Shown here: piece by piece, positions 25,426 through 33,758 of the stretch
Position numbering within the stretch: position 1 is the stretch's first letter
How the letters are laid out: every line of letters begins with the position of its first letter
Assembly: GCA_946615865.1 (NCBI GenBank)
Contig: CAMOIJ010000006.1
Location: 1 to 64,000, forward strand
Direction of reading: 5' to 3'
DNA from: an uncultured Lachnospiraceae bacterium
GTDB lineage: Bacteria > Bacillota > Clostridia > Lachnospirales > Lachnospiraceae
DNA length: 64,000 bases
Program-made: the position numbers and the translations under genes
The notes under the pieces: generated by a model
Told to the model about the DNA's origin: nothing
The model's input: only the letters and a program-made list of their open reading frames with translations
The model's database searches: none

Positions 25426-27846
25426 TCACTCATAGAGTTCTCTTATGGAGGCCTCTCTGGTCTTGGCGCCTTCCTTCACGTTCTTTCCGTAAGGGAAAGC
25501 GATCCAGTCGCTTTCACTTAATCCGTCAAGCACCTCATATCCCTCGTCGCTGAGCGTGCCGGTCACTATGTACTGTTTCCTCAGTCTGTTGTTCTCGCCG
25601 CGCACAAAGACGTACTTTTTGCTTCCCTCCTCCCGGACAAAAGCTTTCATCACTGACATTGTGCCGCCGCTCTCCGCGCTGCTGCCGGAAGTCTTATAGG
25701 ATACTCCCACCCACTCTCCGTTCTGGAGCACGGCTTCGCGGTCGAGAATATTAGCCGTAAAGGGGAAATACGTCTCCGTTCCGCTCTCGTCGAACATCCC
25801 GGTACTATCCGGATAAGGGGAGATACTTCTGATCTCCGCTTCATACTGCCCTCCGGTCTGCCATGATGTGACTGTCACAACATCGCCTTCCTTCAGAGTT
25901 CCGAGTTTACTCTCCTTGATCCCGCTTCTGACGAACAGTCCGTCCGAGCCTGCCACTGTTATAAATGCGCTTCCGTCCGTCGGCGGAGACTTCGGATCTC
26001 CCGCCGTCTTGACGACGCCGTTCATGTCGGCTGTGATCACGCCCTTATCCAGCGCCTTCCGCGCTTTCTCGATCTTGATATCGGACTCTCTCAGATTCAG
26101 TTCAAGGTCCCTGAGCTTATCCTTTGCTTCCCGCCTTGCTTTTGCCAGTTCATCGCTGGTATAAGAAGTATCCGAAGACAGGAGCTTGCTGCCGCCGTTT
26201 TTGGAAGTCGTGTCGGTCGCCGTACTCGGTTCCGACCCGCCGGCGCCGCTGTTCTCCTGCTGCGGCTGCTCGGGTTCGGGCTCCTGAGGTACCTCCTCAG
26301 GCTCCGCCGTGGGTTCTTCCTTGGGTTCCTCAACAGGTTCCTCCTTGGGTTCTGCCGCAGGTTCCTCCTTGGGCTCCTCAACCAGTTCTGTGGATTCCGT
26401 TTCAGTTTTTGTATCCGGATCTGCATCCGGATCCGCTGGCGGATTGACGTCTTTGTTTTGGTCTTCCGGTGTCTTATCTTTGTCTGCTTCTTCAGACTGC
26501 TTCTTACTCTGTTCAGTCTTATCCATCAGAGCCTTGATGTCGTCTTCTCTGACTTTAATCAGTTCTTCGAGCTGATCGTTGGTGAGCGTGCCAAAAAAGT
26601 GACTCAGGCTCTTCGGATCCAGTTTTTCCATCTGTACCTTGGTCAGACCTGAAAAGAAAACCGCCAGACTATCCTTACCGAGAGCTTCGACCTGTTTTTC
26701 TGTCAGGTTCGTCAGCATCATCGATATGACCTCCGGATCGATCGCTTTGATCTGTTCCGGTTTAAGGTTTTCCGCAAGGCTCTTAATCATGAAAGAGAGT
26801 GTCTTATCGTCCAGCAAAGAGGCTGCCGCCGCGAACTCTTCGGCAAAATCCGCCTGCTCTTCCTTGCCCAGTTCGTTCAGCATCGCCGCAAAAAGCGCTC
26901 CCCGCTCCGTAAGTTCCTCTTCTTTTTCTGTGAGGACCATGAGCTTGTCAAGCATAGCGGCAAGCCAGGCGCCGCGCTCACTGTCCGGAACATCCAGAAA
27001 GATCTTCCGCAGAAGGATCGCCATCTGCTCCGGATCGTTCATAGCGGCGTAGCTGGTCTTTCCTGTTCTGAGATCGACCTCTATATCGTAGCCGGGATCC
27101 AGCAGCATGATGTCCTGGATCCACGCTTTCTGCAGTTTCTGGGCCTCATCCATGACTGCCAGCTCGATATAGAGCTGTTTAAACTGAAGCTTTTCCGCTT
27201 CTTTCTGCCACTTTTTAATGAAATCCTTGGTAATGATCACGGATTCCCCTTTGCACAGGAAAACATAGGGGGCGAATTCCGTTCCCAGGATCTCGTATTC
27301 CGAGCCCTCGCTGACAGGTTTGGCGTCAGCTCTGAGGTACTTTTCATGAACCGTTGCCTTGGCGAGTACTTCCTCCGGATCTGCCTCGATAAAATCTCCG
27401 ACCAGACCGAAATCACCTCCGTCGGAATCCGCGGAAGCGTTTTCCAGCGTCTTGATATTCTCCTTAGCGACCTCGATGTCCAGCTCAATTTTCTCCCGCT
27501 TTACCTTTTCCTTTTCAAGGCTCAGCCTGGTGCTCTCCGTGTCATAGCGAAGCAGCACATCGCCCTTGCGGACGACCTGTCCTTCCTGTACGGCAACTTC
27601 CTGAACTTTCTCCGTGTCCGAGAGATATATATTCTGCTCCGCTTCCGTGGTGATCATTCCCGTCACGTTGTTCTGCCAGTCCAGATAGTTTCCATAGTTG
27701 AGATCTGACACAGGAATCACAGCCACAGTGGAAGCTGTGGTTGCGCGGACAGCTGCGGCAATACCTGCGACTGCGGCAAATGTAAGCACAATGGCGATCA
27801 GCGCTGCTGTTATTCTCTTTTTACTGCCCGTAAGCTTATCCATCAT
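25426..27846 (-). CDS. Large HlyD/MacA-like membrane-fusion protein with a long insertion
   Basis: An 806-residue protein. An N-terminal membrane anchor (13-33) is followed by the first lipoyl half (VQEGQVVRKGDVLLRYD, about 85-105) and a coiled-coil arm (106-133). Then comes an insertion of over 400 residues: a helical part, three to four roughly 20-residue units with LTxxQ-x2-L (about 349-439), and a Pro/Glu/Lys-rich low-complexity stretch with repeated EEPKEEP (about 469-539). The return arm DELAKARREAKDKLRDLEL (about 565) and the second lipoyl/beta-barrel half close the usual architecture. It lies between the ATPase and permease genes. The insertion may span the cell wall or bind a substrate. 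Confidence 0.82.
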   Translation of the reverse strand: MMDKLTGSKKRITAALIAIVLTFAAVAGIAAAVRATTASTVAVIPVSDLNYGNYLDWQNNVTGMITTEAEQNIYLSDTEKVQEVAVQEGQVVRKGDVLLRYDTESTRLSLEKEKVKREKIELDIEVAKENIKTLENASADSDGGDFGLVGDFIEADPEEVLAKATVHEKYLRADAKPVSEGSEYEILGTEFAPYVFLCKGESVIITKDFIKKWQKEAEKLQFKQLYIELAVMDEAQKLQKAWIQDIMLLDPGYDIEVDLRTGKTSYAAMNDPEQMAILLRKIFLDVPDSERGAWLAAMLDKLMVLTEKEEELTERGALFAAMLNELGKEEQADFAEEFAAAASLLDDKTLSFMIKSLAENLKPEQIKAIDPEVISMMLTNLTEKQVEALGKDSLAVFFSGLTKVQMEKLDPKSLSHFFGTLTNDQLEELIKVREDDIKALMDKTEQSKKQSEEADKDKTPEDQNKDVNPPADPDADPDTKTETESTELVEEPKEEPAAEPKEEPVEEPKEEPTAEPEEVPQEPEPEQPQQENSGAGGSEPSTATDTTSKNGGSKLLSSDTSYTSDELAKARREAKDKLRDLELNLRESDIKIEKARKALDKGVITADMNGVVKTAGDPKSPPTDGSAFITVAGSDGLFVRSGIKESKLGTLKEGDVVTVTSWQTGGQYEAEIRSISPYPDSTGMFDESGTETYFPFTANILDREAVLQNGEWVGVSYKTSGSSAESGGTMSVMKAFVREEGSKKYVFVRGENNRLRKQYIVTGTLSDEGYEVLDGLSESDWIAFPYGKNVKEGAKTREASIRELYE

Positions 27847-27849
27847 TTC

Positions 27850-28533
27850 TCAGTTTTCCTCCAAATGCCCCAGTACGCCGTCTTTGATCTCCACTCTGTT
27901 TGAAGCCCGTTTGGCGATCCCGCTGTCATGGGTGATCATAAGTACCGTGACTCCTTGGGAGTTCAGTTCTTCAAAGAGATCCATGACCTGAGCGCCGGAG
28001 CGTGAATCCAGCGCTCCCGTCGGCTCGTCCGCGAGAACGATCCTGGGATTGTTGACCAGAGCCCTTGCGATGGCGACCCTCTGCTTCTGTCCGCCGGACA
28101 GTTGATTGGGCATAAAATCCATTCTGTCAGCCAGACCGACCCGGCTCAGGGCTTCCTCCGCTCTTTCCCTTCTCAGTTTCCTCGGGATATTCGCGTAAGT
28201 CAGCGGCAGTTCTACATTTTCCAGTGCAGTCTGTCCTCCCAGAAGCTGGAAATTCTGAAACACGAAACCTATCTTTTCGAGCCGCAGGTCCGCCAATTCA
28301 TTCCTTGAAAGACTTCCGACTTCTCTCCCGTCGATCAGAAGGCTTCCGCTCGTGGCCTTATCAAGGCATCCGATCAGGTTCATCAGCGTCGATTTGCCTG
28401 ACCCGGAAGGACCTATGACCGCTGTATAGTCTCCCTCATTCATTACAAAATTGATGTCCTTCAGTACAGGAATCTCTATTTTGCCCTGATAGTAGTTCTT
28501 ATAGATATTTATGCACTCTACTATCTTCTTCAT
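27850..28533 (-). CDS. MacB/LolD-type ABC transporter ATP-binding protein
   Basis: A 227-residue ATPase with Walker A GPSGSGKST, Q-loop FVFQNFQLL, signature LSGGQKQR, Walker B IVLADEPTGALD and the H-switch MITHD. The NFQLLGGQTALENVELPL spelling is typical of the MacB/LolD/FtsE-like group that partners FtsX-type permeases. It overlaps the upstream membrane-fusion gene by 4 bases and sits 3 bases before the next one, so translation is coupled. Confidence 0.93.
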   Translation of the reverse strand: MKKIVECINIYKNYYQGKIEIPVLKDINFVMNEGDYTAVIGPSGSGKSTLMNLIGCLDKATSGSLLIDGREVGSLSRNELADLRLEKIGFVFQNFQLLGGQTALENVELPLTYANIPRKLRRERAEEALSRVGLADRMDFMPNQLSGGQKQRVAIARALVNNPRIVLADEPTGALDSRSGAQVMDLFEELNSQGVTVLMITHDSGIAKRASNRVEIKDGVLGHLEEN

Positions 28534-29813
28534 CCCTGACCTCCGGCCGCCCCGACAGGCTCCGCTCCCACGCCTTCATCAGGCATCGGCTCCGAGCCTT
28601 CCTCAGGCATTGTTTCCATGCTTTCGTTCTCTGCGGGCTTCTCGCTCATAGGCGCGGTCTTCATGCCCGGGGTGAGCGTTCCGTCCGGAATGCAGATGGA
28701 GTCTTCGGTAGAAAGCCCCTCGGTGATCTTAACTTTCCCGAGTTCCTCTCTCACCTCAGAAATCGTGACTTCCTGCTTCTGGAGCCTTCCCCTGACGTCC
28801 TTCCACACAAAAGGATGATCAGGGTCTGTCTGATCCACCATATAGTCGGCCAGCCAGATACCTTCACCGGTATTCTCCTCTCCTTGTTCAAGATCAGGTT
28901 CCATATATACATGCTGGCCCATGATCAGGCCTTCGCTGCTCTCCAGATCCACATAGAATGGATACTTGGAGCTCTTGCTTTCCGAATTGGCGGCTCCAAA
29001 GCCTGCATTTTCGTTTGTGAGCGCGTTTTCCGTATCGATCTTAGTGATCTTTCCCTTCCATACGCTGTCATTGACTCTCGAGTGCACAAGGACAGGCGCG
29101 TCGACATAGATGTCGCCGATGTTCTGCTCATTGACCGTTCCCTTCACCCTGAAAGTTCCTACCTTCATGACAGTGATAAAACTGTTGTCTCCTGATCCCG
29201 AAGAGGATGATCCATTCTCATTGATGCTCTTGACAACTCCCGAAATTCCGCTCTTTACTTCCGAGTTCTCAATGTTGCTCTCCAGCTTCTCGATCTCGGC
29301 TTCTTTCATCTGGATATCCAGATCTTTGTCCTTGAGAGTCAGATTCTGTTCCTTGATCTGCACCGTATAATCGGCCTGTTCGGAAGAGGACGCGCTTTTC
29401 TTCTCCTTCTCCAGCTGCGCGATCGTCTCTACCGTGCTGTCGTATTCGTTGTGAAGACGCTCAAGATCGATCTTCGCCTGCTGCAGGTCCTCCTCATATT
29501 TCGTTGTACTGTAAATAAAGAGAGCCTGGCCTTCCTCGACCTCATCGCCCTCTGATACGTAGATCTCTTCGATCTCCGCGTCAGCATTCTTATTCACTGA
29601 CCAGGTCCCCTGGGGCTCTACGACCCCGGCAAACCGGTTGATCATGCCAAGGGACGCGTTCTGTCCCGTCAGGTTCGCAACAGTTTCAACATATGCTGTT
29701 CCCGCGTCTGTGCTGCCTGCTCCCGCCTGTCTGTAGATCAATAGAGCCGCCGCGATCACAGCGACTGCGGCTGCGGCGATCCACTTTTTATGCTTCTGAA
29801 CAAATTCCATCAT
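28530..29813 (-). CDS. HlyD/MacA-like membrane-fusion protein
   Basis: A 427-residue periplasmic-adaptor-type protein: membrane anchor (about 11-28), lipoyl half (VSEGDEVEEGQALFIYST, about 80-97), coiled-coil arm of about 100 residues rich in Lys/Glu, second lipoyl half (SGISGVVKSIN) and beta-barrel (about 200-330). The C-terminal 40 residues are Glu/Pro/Gly/Met-rich low complexity. First gene of the operon. A second, much larger membrane-fusion protein is encoded two genes downstream, which is unusual for one ABC transporter. Confidence 0.85.
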   Translation of the reverse strand: MMEFVQKHKKWIAAAAVAVIAAALLIYRQAGAGSTDAGTAYVETVANLTGQNASLGMINRFAGVVEPQGTWSVNKNADAEIEEIYVSEGDEVEEGQALFIYSTTKYEEDLQQAKIDLERLHNEYDSTVETIAQLEKEKKSASSSEQADYTVQIKEQNLTLKDKDLDIQMKEAEIEKLESNIENSEVKSGISGVVKSINENGSSSSGSGDNSFITVMKVGTFRVKGTVNEQNIGDIYVDAPVLVHSRVNDSVWKGKITKIDTENALTNENAGFGAANSESKSSKYPFYVDLESSEGLIMGQHVYMEPDLEQGEENTGEGIWLADYMVDQTDPDHPFVWKDVRGRLQKQEVTISEVREELGKVKITEGLSTEDSICIPDGTLTPGMKTAPMSEKPAENESMETMPEEGSEPMPDEGVGAEPVGAAGGQG

Positions 29814-29903
29814 AGTTGTGTTCTCCGTTAACGCAAGAATTCGGTTCTCTTTATAGTTATACTCCGATGCTGTCCGAAATCCATAGAAAATTCCCGCCCT
29901 TCA

Positions 29904-29966
29904 ACAAAAAAAGGAGTCAGCCCGGCCGGAACGCCTTTGCGCTGCCGCCCGAACATGACTCCCCTC
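29904..29966 (-). terminator. Rho-independent terminator after the cyclophilin gene
   Basis: GGAGTCA (29913-29919) pairs with TGACTCC (29956-29962); the loop can form additional pairs. Seven T follow on the minus strand. It separates the cyclophilin transcript from the MFP operon. Confidence 0.8.
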
Positions 29967-29976
29967 AGTTATTTGG

Positions 29977-30456
29977 TTATTCTTCCACAATTCTGATGGT
30001 ATCTATTACCTGGTCCTCATAAGGTCTGTTGTTCCATCTGCTGGTGGGAACTCCGGCAATTTTATCAACGACTTCTATACCCCTGACAACTTTGCCGAAT
30101 GCCGCGTACTGCCCATCCAGATAGGAAGCGTCTCCATGCATGATAAAGAACTGGCTTCCCGCGCTGTTGGGATCCTGGGCCCTTGCCATACTGATCACGC
30201 CCCTCTTGTGAGCGATCGGATTGTCCCAGCCGTTTGCCGCGAACTCTCCTTTGATGTGCCAGCCGGGTCCTCCCATTCCGGTCCCCTCCGGATCACCGCC
30301 CTGGATCATGAATCCGGGAATGACCCTGTGGAAGATCAGGCCGTCGTAGAATTCGTCCTTCACCAGCTTCTCAAAGTTCTCCACCGTGACGGGCGCCGCT
30401 TTTTTGTCAAGCTCAAGGTCGATCACGCCGCCGTCTTTCATAGTTATACGAATCAT
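29977..30456 (-). CDS. Cyclophilin-type peptidyl-prolyl cis-trans isomerase
   Basis: A 159-residue single-domain cyclophilin. FHRVIPGFMIQGGDP contains the catalytic Arg and the FMIQGGD signature; MARAQDPNSAGSQFFI matches the active-site strand, and LDGQYAAFGKVV the rest. No signal peptide, so it is cytoplasmic and assists prolyl isomerisation during folding. It lies 79 bases after the pseudo-C39 gene on the same strand. Confidence 0.94.
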   Translation of the reverse strand: MIRITMKDGGVIDLELDKKAAPVTVENFEKLVKDEFYDGLIFHRVIPGFMIQGGDPEGTGMGGPGWHIKGEFAANGWDNPIAHKRGVISMARAQDPNSAGSQFFIMHGDASYLDGQYAAFGKVVRGIEVVDKIAGVPTSRWNNRPYEDQVIDTIRIVEE

Positions 30457-30535
30457 ATCGATCAGTTTCCTTTCATCGCCGGGCTTTCCCGGTCAAAATA
30501 TAGTCGTCCCGCTGAAAGCCGGCGTTTCCCCGGCT

Positions 30536-31147
30536 TCAGAGCCTTACCATCACGGCGCGCTTATCGAGTTCCGCGTGCCTCTTCACTGCGGTCATACGGG
30601 AATAGTGCACCGCGCCCTCCGGCATCATGGGGTCGTTGAACACGAGCTCGTTGACATCGCTTCCGATCAGGAGCATACACTGGGTTCCCGCAGTCCACCG
30701 GATTATCTTTCCGTCCTTCTTACACACCCAGCTATAGCCGGGGTGGGTCGGTTTCATATCCTCACTTGCCCAGTAGATTACCGGAACACCCTTGCCTATG
30801 CCTTCCGTCAGGAGTTCGTCAGTAGACTTTCCGGTGGCATCTTCCGCCCTGTATGGAACTCCTTTCTGCAGGAAACAGTCATTCATCGCCTTAACAAGCA
30901 CGCCCGGATAGCACCCGAAAGAATTCTTCTCATAAGGGCTTCCCGCGAATTCTTTGTCCGGATCGCACCCTCGCAGCTGCCCTTCCTTGCGGCTCATCTG
31001 GCCCTGGGGCAGGAAGAAATCCACGAATTCGTTCACTGTGATCCTGATCCCCAGATACCTCAGAAGCATTACCGCGCACAGGCACTCGTCACCGGCCGGC
31101 CATTCATCTGTCTGTTCAATATGCGGAACCTTTAATATTGTTCCCAC
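30536..31147 (-). CDS. C39-type peptidase-like protein lacking the catalytic Cys and His (probable pseudoenzyme)
   Basis: A 203-residue protein with the peptidase C39-like (YvpB-type) layout: VPHIEQ, WPAGDECLCAVMLLRYLG, SPYEKNSFGCYPG, a PVIYWAS strand and CMLLIGSD...NDP. In active relatives the second segment reads PTGCE with the nucleophile Cys, and the later strand starts with the catalytic His (HxVLLTGYD). Here those positions are Asp and Gln, so thiol-protease chemistry looks lost. No signal peptide. GTG start with GGAGG upstream; 27 bases after the DtxR-like gene, so operonic. Possible substrate-binding or scaffolding role. Confidence 0.7.
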   Translation of the reverse strand: MGTILKVPHIEQTDEWPAGDECLCAVMLLRYLGIRITVNEFVDFFLPQGQMSRKEGQLRGCDPDKEFAGSPYEKNSFGCYPGVLVKAMNDCFLQKGVPYRAEDATGKSTDELLTEGIGKGVPVIYWASEDMKPTHPGYSWVCKKDGKIIRWTAGTQCMLLIGSDVNELVFNDPMMPEGAVHYSRMTAVKRHAELDKRAVMVRL

Positions 31148-31174
31148 GACTGCCTCCTTGCTTTCGTCTGTCTC

Positions 31175-31558
31175 TCACCTGCTGCCCTGCGCGTGCCTCT
31201 CGTAAAAAGCGTTGATCTTGTCATAAGTGTCGTCGTCGATCACGTGCTCGATCCGGCAGGCTTCCTCCTCTGCTGTTCCGGGATCCACGCCGATCGCGAC
31301 CAGGCATTTCTCCAAAAGCTTGTGCCTGGAATAGATCCTCTTCGCGATCTCTTCTCCCCTGGCAGTTAATGTGATGTACCCGTTCAGGTCCATCTCCACC
31401 ATACCTTCCGACTTCAGTTTCTTCATTGCAATGCTGATGCTCGGTTTGGAATAGTTCATCTTATTGACGATGTCAATAGATCTGACGTTTCCGTTCTGCT
31501 CGCGCAGTATCAGTATCGTCTCAAGATAGTCTTCAGACGACTCATGGCTTTTCTTCAT
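31175..31558 (-). CDS. DtxR/MntR-family metal-dependent repressor
   Basis: A 127-residue regulator with an N-terminal winged helix (SSEDYLETILIL, VRSIDIVNKMNYSKPSISIAMKKL, stated as two landmarks of under 20 residues: SSEDYLETILIL and NYSKPSISIAMKKL) and the dimer/metal domain with SRHKLLEKCLVAIGV and ACRIEHVIDDDT supplying His/Glu ligands. Length matches the short MntR-type form without the SH3 domain. It senses Mn2+ or Fe2+ and represses metal uptake genes. It lies between glgB and the pseudo-C39 gene with short gaps; no metal transporter is adjacent. Confidence 0.9.
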   Translation of the reverse strand: MKKSHESSEDYLETILILREQNGNVRSIDIVNKMNYSKPSISIAMKKLKSEGMVEMDLNGYITLTARGEEIAKRIYSRHKLLEKCLVAIGVDPGTAEEEACRIEHVIDDDTYDKINAFYERHAQGSR

Positions 31559-31590
31559 ATCCTAAATACCTCGTTTAAATGACCGGAGGA

Positions 31591-33627
31591 TCATAATGAA
31601 AACTCAAAGATCACCGCGCCGTATGCCGGGAGATCAAATTCAATGTACTGGTCTCTTCTGTCGCATTCGCCTTTCTGGGCCTTGAGCACTTCGGGCACGC
31701 TTGTCTCGCCGGCGCCGCCGAATACCAGCTCCGTGCTGTTGAGCAGAAGCTTGTACTGCTTGCGTACCGGAACGCCGACTCTGTAGCCTTCTCTCTTCAT
31801 AGGCGTCATGTTCAGTACGAACAGGAGGGCCTTCTTCTGGGAAGGGCACTTGCGGAAGAAGGAATAGATGCTTCTGTCAGCGTCGTCCGCGTTGATCCAC
31901 TCAAATCCGGACCAGTCGTCGTCGATCTCATACAGGCACTTGTGGCTTCTGTAGATCTCAAGAAGTCTCTGCACATAGTACTTCATGCCGATGTTGAGAT
32001 AGTTGTCGTCCTTGCCCTCTTCAAGTCTCCACCACTCGAGCTCCGTCGCCTCGTTCCACTCATGCTCCTGGCCGAATTCCTGGCCCATGAACAGCAGTTT
32101 TTTGCCTTCGTGGCCGAACATGAAAGTATAGCCTACGCGGAGATTGGCGTACTTATCTACCTTGTAACCGGGCATCTTGTTGACCATTGAGCACTTAAGA
32201 TGTACGACCTCGTCGTGGGACAGAGGAAGAATATACTTCTCAGCGCTGTTGTAGCTCATCGCGAAGGTGAGTCCGTTGTGGTCGCCCTTTCTCATGATCG
32301 GATCCAGCTTCATGTATTCGCAGAAGTCGTGCATCCAGCCCATGTTCCACTTGAAGGAGAAGCCGAGTCCGCCGTCCTCGGGTTTCGCCGTGATCTTGGG
32401 CCATGCGGTAGACTCCTCGGCGATCGTCAAAAATCCGGGATAAGCCCCGTGCAGCTCGGAATTGAGGTGCTTGAAGAACTCGATAGCGTCAAGGTTCTCA
32501 TTTCCGCCGTACTTGTTGGCAAGCCACTGTCCTTCCTTCTTGCCGTAGTCCAGATACAGCATGGAAGCAACGGCGTCAACGCGGATTCCGTCGATATGGT
32601 ACTCGTTGATCCAGTAGTTGACGTTGGCGATCAGGAAGTTGGAGACCTCTTTCTTCGCCAGGTTGAAGATCCTGGTGCCCCAGTCGGGATGCTGTCCGCG
32701 GCGCGGATCGGGATCTTCGTAGATGCAGGTACCGTCGAATTCCGCAAGGCCGAACGCGTCGGGGCAGAAGTGCGCGGGAACCCAGTCAAGGATCACGCCG
32801 ATACCATGCTTGTGGAGCGTATCTACCAGGTACATGAAATCCTTGGGATGTCCGTATCTGGATGTGGGAGCATAGTAACCTGTCACCTGATATCCCCAGG
32901 ATCCGTCGAAAGGATGCTCTGAAATGCCCATGAGCTCCACATGTGTGAATTTCATGACACTGAGGTATTCGGCGAGACGGTCAGCAAACTCTCTGTAATT
33001 GTAAAAACCGTCCTCTGTTCCGTCGGGATGTTTCATCCAGGAGCCGATATGGCACTCGTAGATCGCCAAAGGTTCGCGATTGGGATCCTTGCTGGCGCGG
33101 GCCTTCATCCAGCGCGCGTCTCCCCACTTGTAACCGGAAATGTCGACAGTCTTAGAAGCTGTGCCGGGACGCATCTCCGCCCAGTTTGCATAAGGATCTG
33201 CCTTATACTTCTTGGATCCGTCCTGCGTAGTGATGCAGTATTTGTAAAGTTCGCCTTCTCCGATTCCGGGAATGAACAGCGTCCAGATTCCGCCCGCGTT
33301 GTACTTCGTCATCGAATGCTGTTCTTCGTTCCATCCGTTGAAAGTTCCGATCACATGGACTGCCTTGGCATTAGGCGCCCAGACCGCGAAGAAGATTCCC
33401 TTCTCCCCGTTTTCCTCTGACGGATGCGCGCCCAGCTTCTTATAGATCTGGTAATGAGTGCCGTTGCCGAACCAGTAGGCGTCATCATTGGAAATGTACA
33501 CCTTCTTGTCCTCCGGCTTCGCAGCCGCGGCTCTCTTCACTGCCTTGGGAGCAGCCTTCGCAGCTGTCGTTTTCTTTGCAGGCGCTGCGCTGCTCTTCCT
33601 GGTTGTAGCTGTTTTCTTCACTGCCAT
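31591..33627 (-). CDS. glgB: 1,4-alpha-glucan branching enzyme with basic Ala/Lys-rich N-terminal tail
   Basis: A 678-residue GH13 branching enzyme for glycogen. The CBM48 domain (about 70-175) is followed by the catalytic barrel with GIRVDAVASMLYLDYG (nucleophile Asp), TIAEESTAWP (acid/base Glu) and LSHDEVVHLK (third acidic residue), and a C-terminal all-beta domain. Residues 1-42 are an unusual tail made almost only of Ala, Lys, Thr and Pro (start MAVKKTATTRKSSAAPAKK), resembling histone H1 or bacterial histone-like tails and not part of normal GlgB. No other glg gene is in the window. CAGGAGGT precedes the start. Confidence 0.92.
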   Translation of the reverse strand: MAVKKTATTRKSSAAPAKKTTAAKAAPKAVKRAAAAKPEDKKVYISNDDAYWFGNGTHYQIYKKLGAHPSEENGEKGIFFAVWAPNAKAVHVIGTFNGWNEEQHSMTKYNAGGIWTLFIPGIGEGELYKYCITTQDGSKKYKADPYANWAEMRPGTASKTVDISGYKWGDARWMKARASKDPNREPLAIYECHIGSWMKHPDGTEDGFYNYREFADRLAEYLSVMKFTHVELMGISEHPFDGSWGYQVTGYYAPTSRYGHPKDFMYLVDTLHKHGIGVILDWVPAHFCPDAFGLAEFDGTCIYEDPDPRRGQHPDWGTRIFNLAKKEVSNFLIANVNYWINEYHIDGIRVDAVASMLYLDYGKKEGQWLANKYGGNENLDAIEFFKHLNSELHGAYPGFLTIAEESTAWPKITAKPEDGGLGFSFKWNMGWMHDFCEYMKLDPIMRKGDHNGLTFAMSYNSAEKYILPLSHDEVVHLKCSMVNKMPGYKVDKYANLRVGYTFMFGHEGKKLLFMGQEFGQEHEWNEATELEWWRLEEGKDDNYLNIGMKYYVQRLLEIYRSHKCLYEIDDDWSGFEWINADDADRSIYSFFRKCPSQKKALLFVLNMTPMKREGYRVGVPVRKQYKLLLNSTELVFGGAGETSVPEVLKAQKGECDRRDQYIEFDLPAYGAVIFEFSL

Positions 33628-33758
33628 CTTACCGTACCTCCTGATACTTGTTTCTGCAGACGTCTTAGGCGGAAGTGACCGCGTTCGGCCCGGCTGCTGC
33701 TGCCGCGGTGTCCGGAAATCTTATCCCCTGTACCGGTCCTGCGAGCTGTTTATATATC

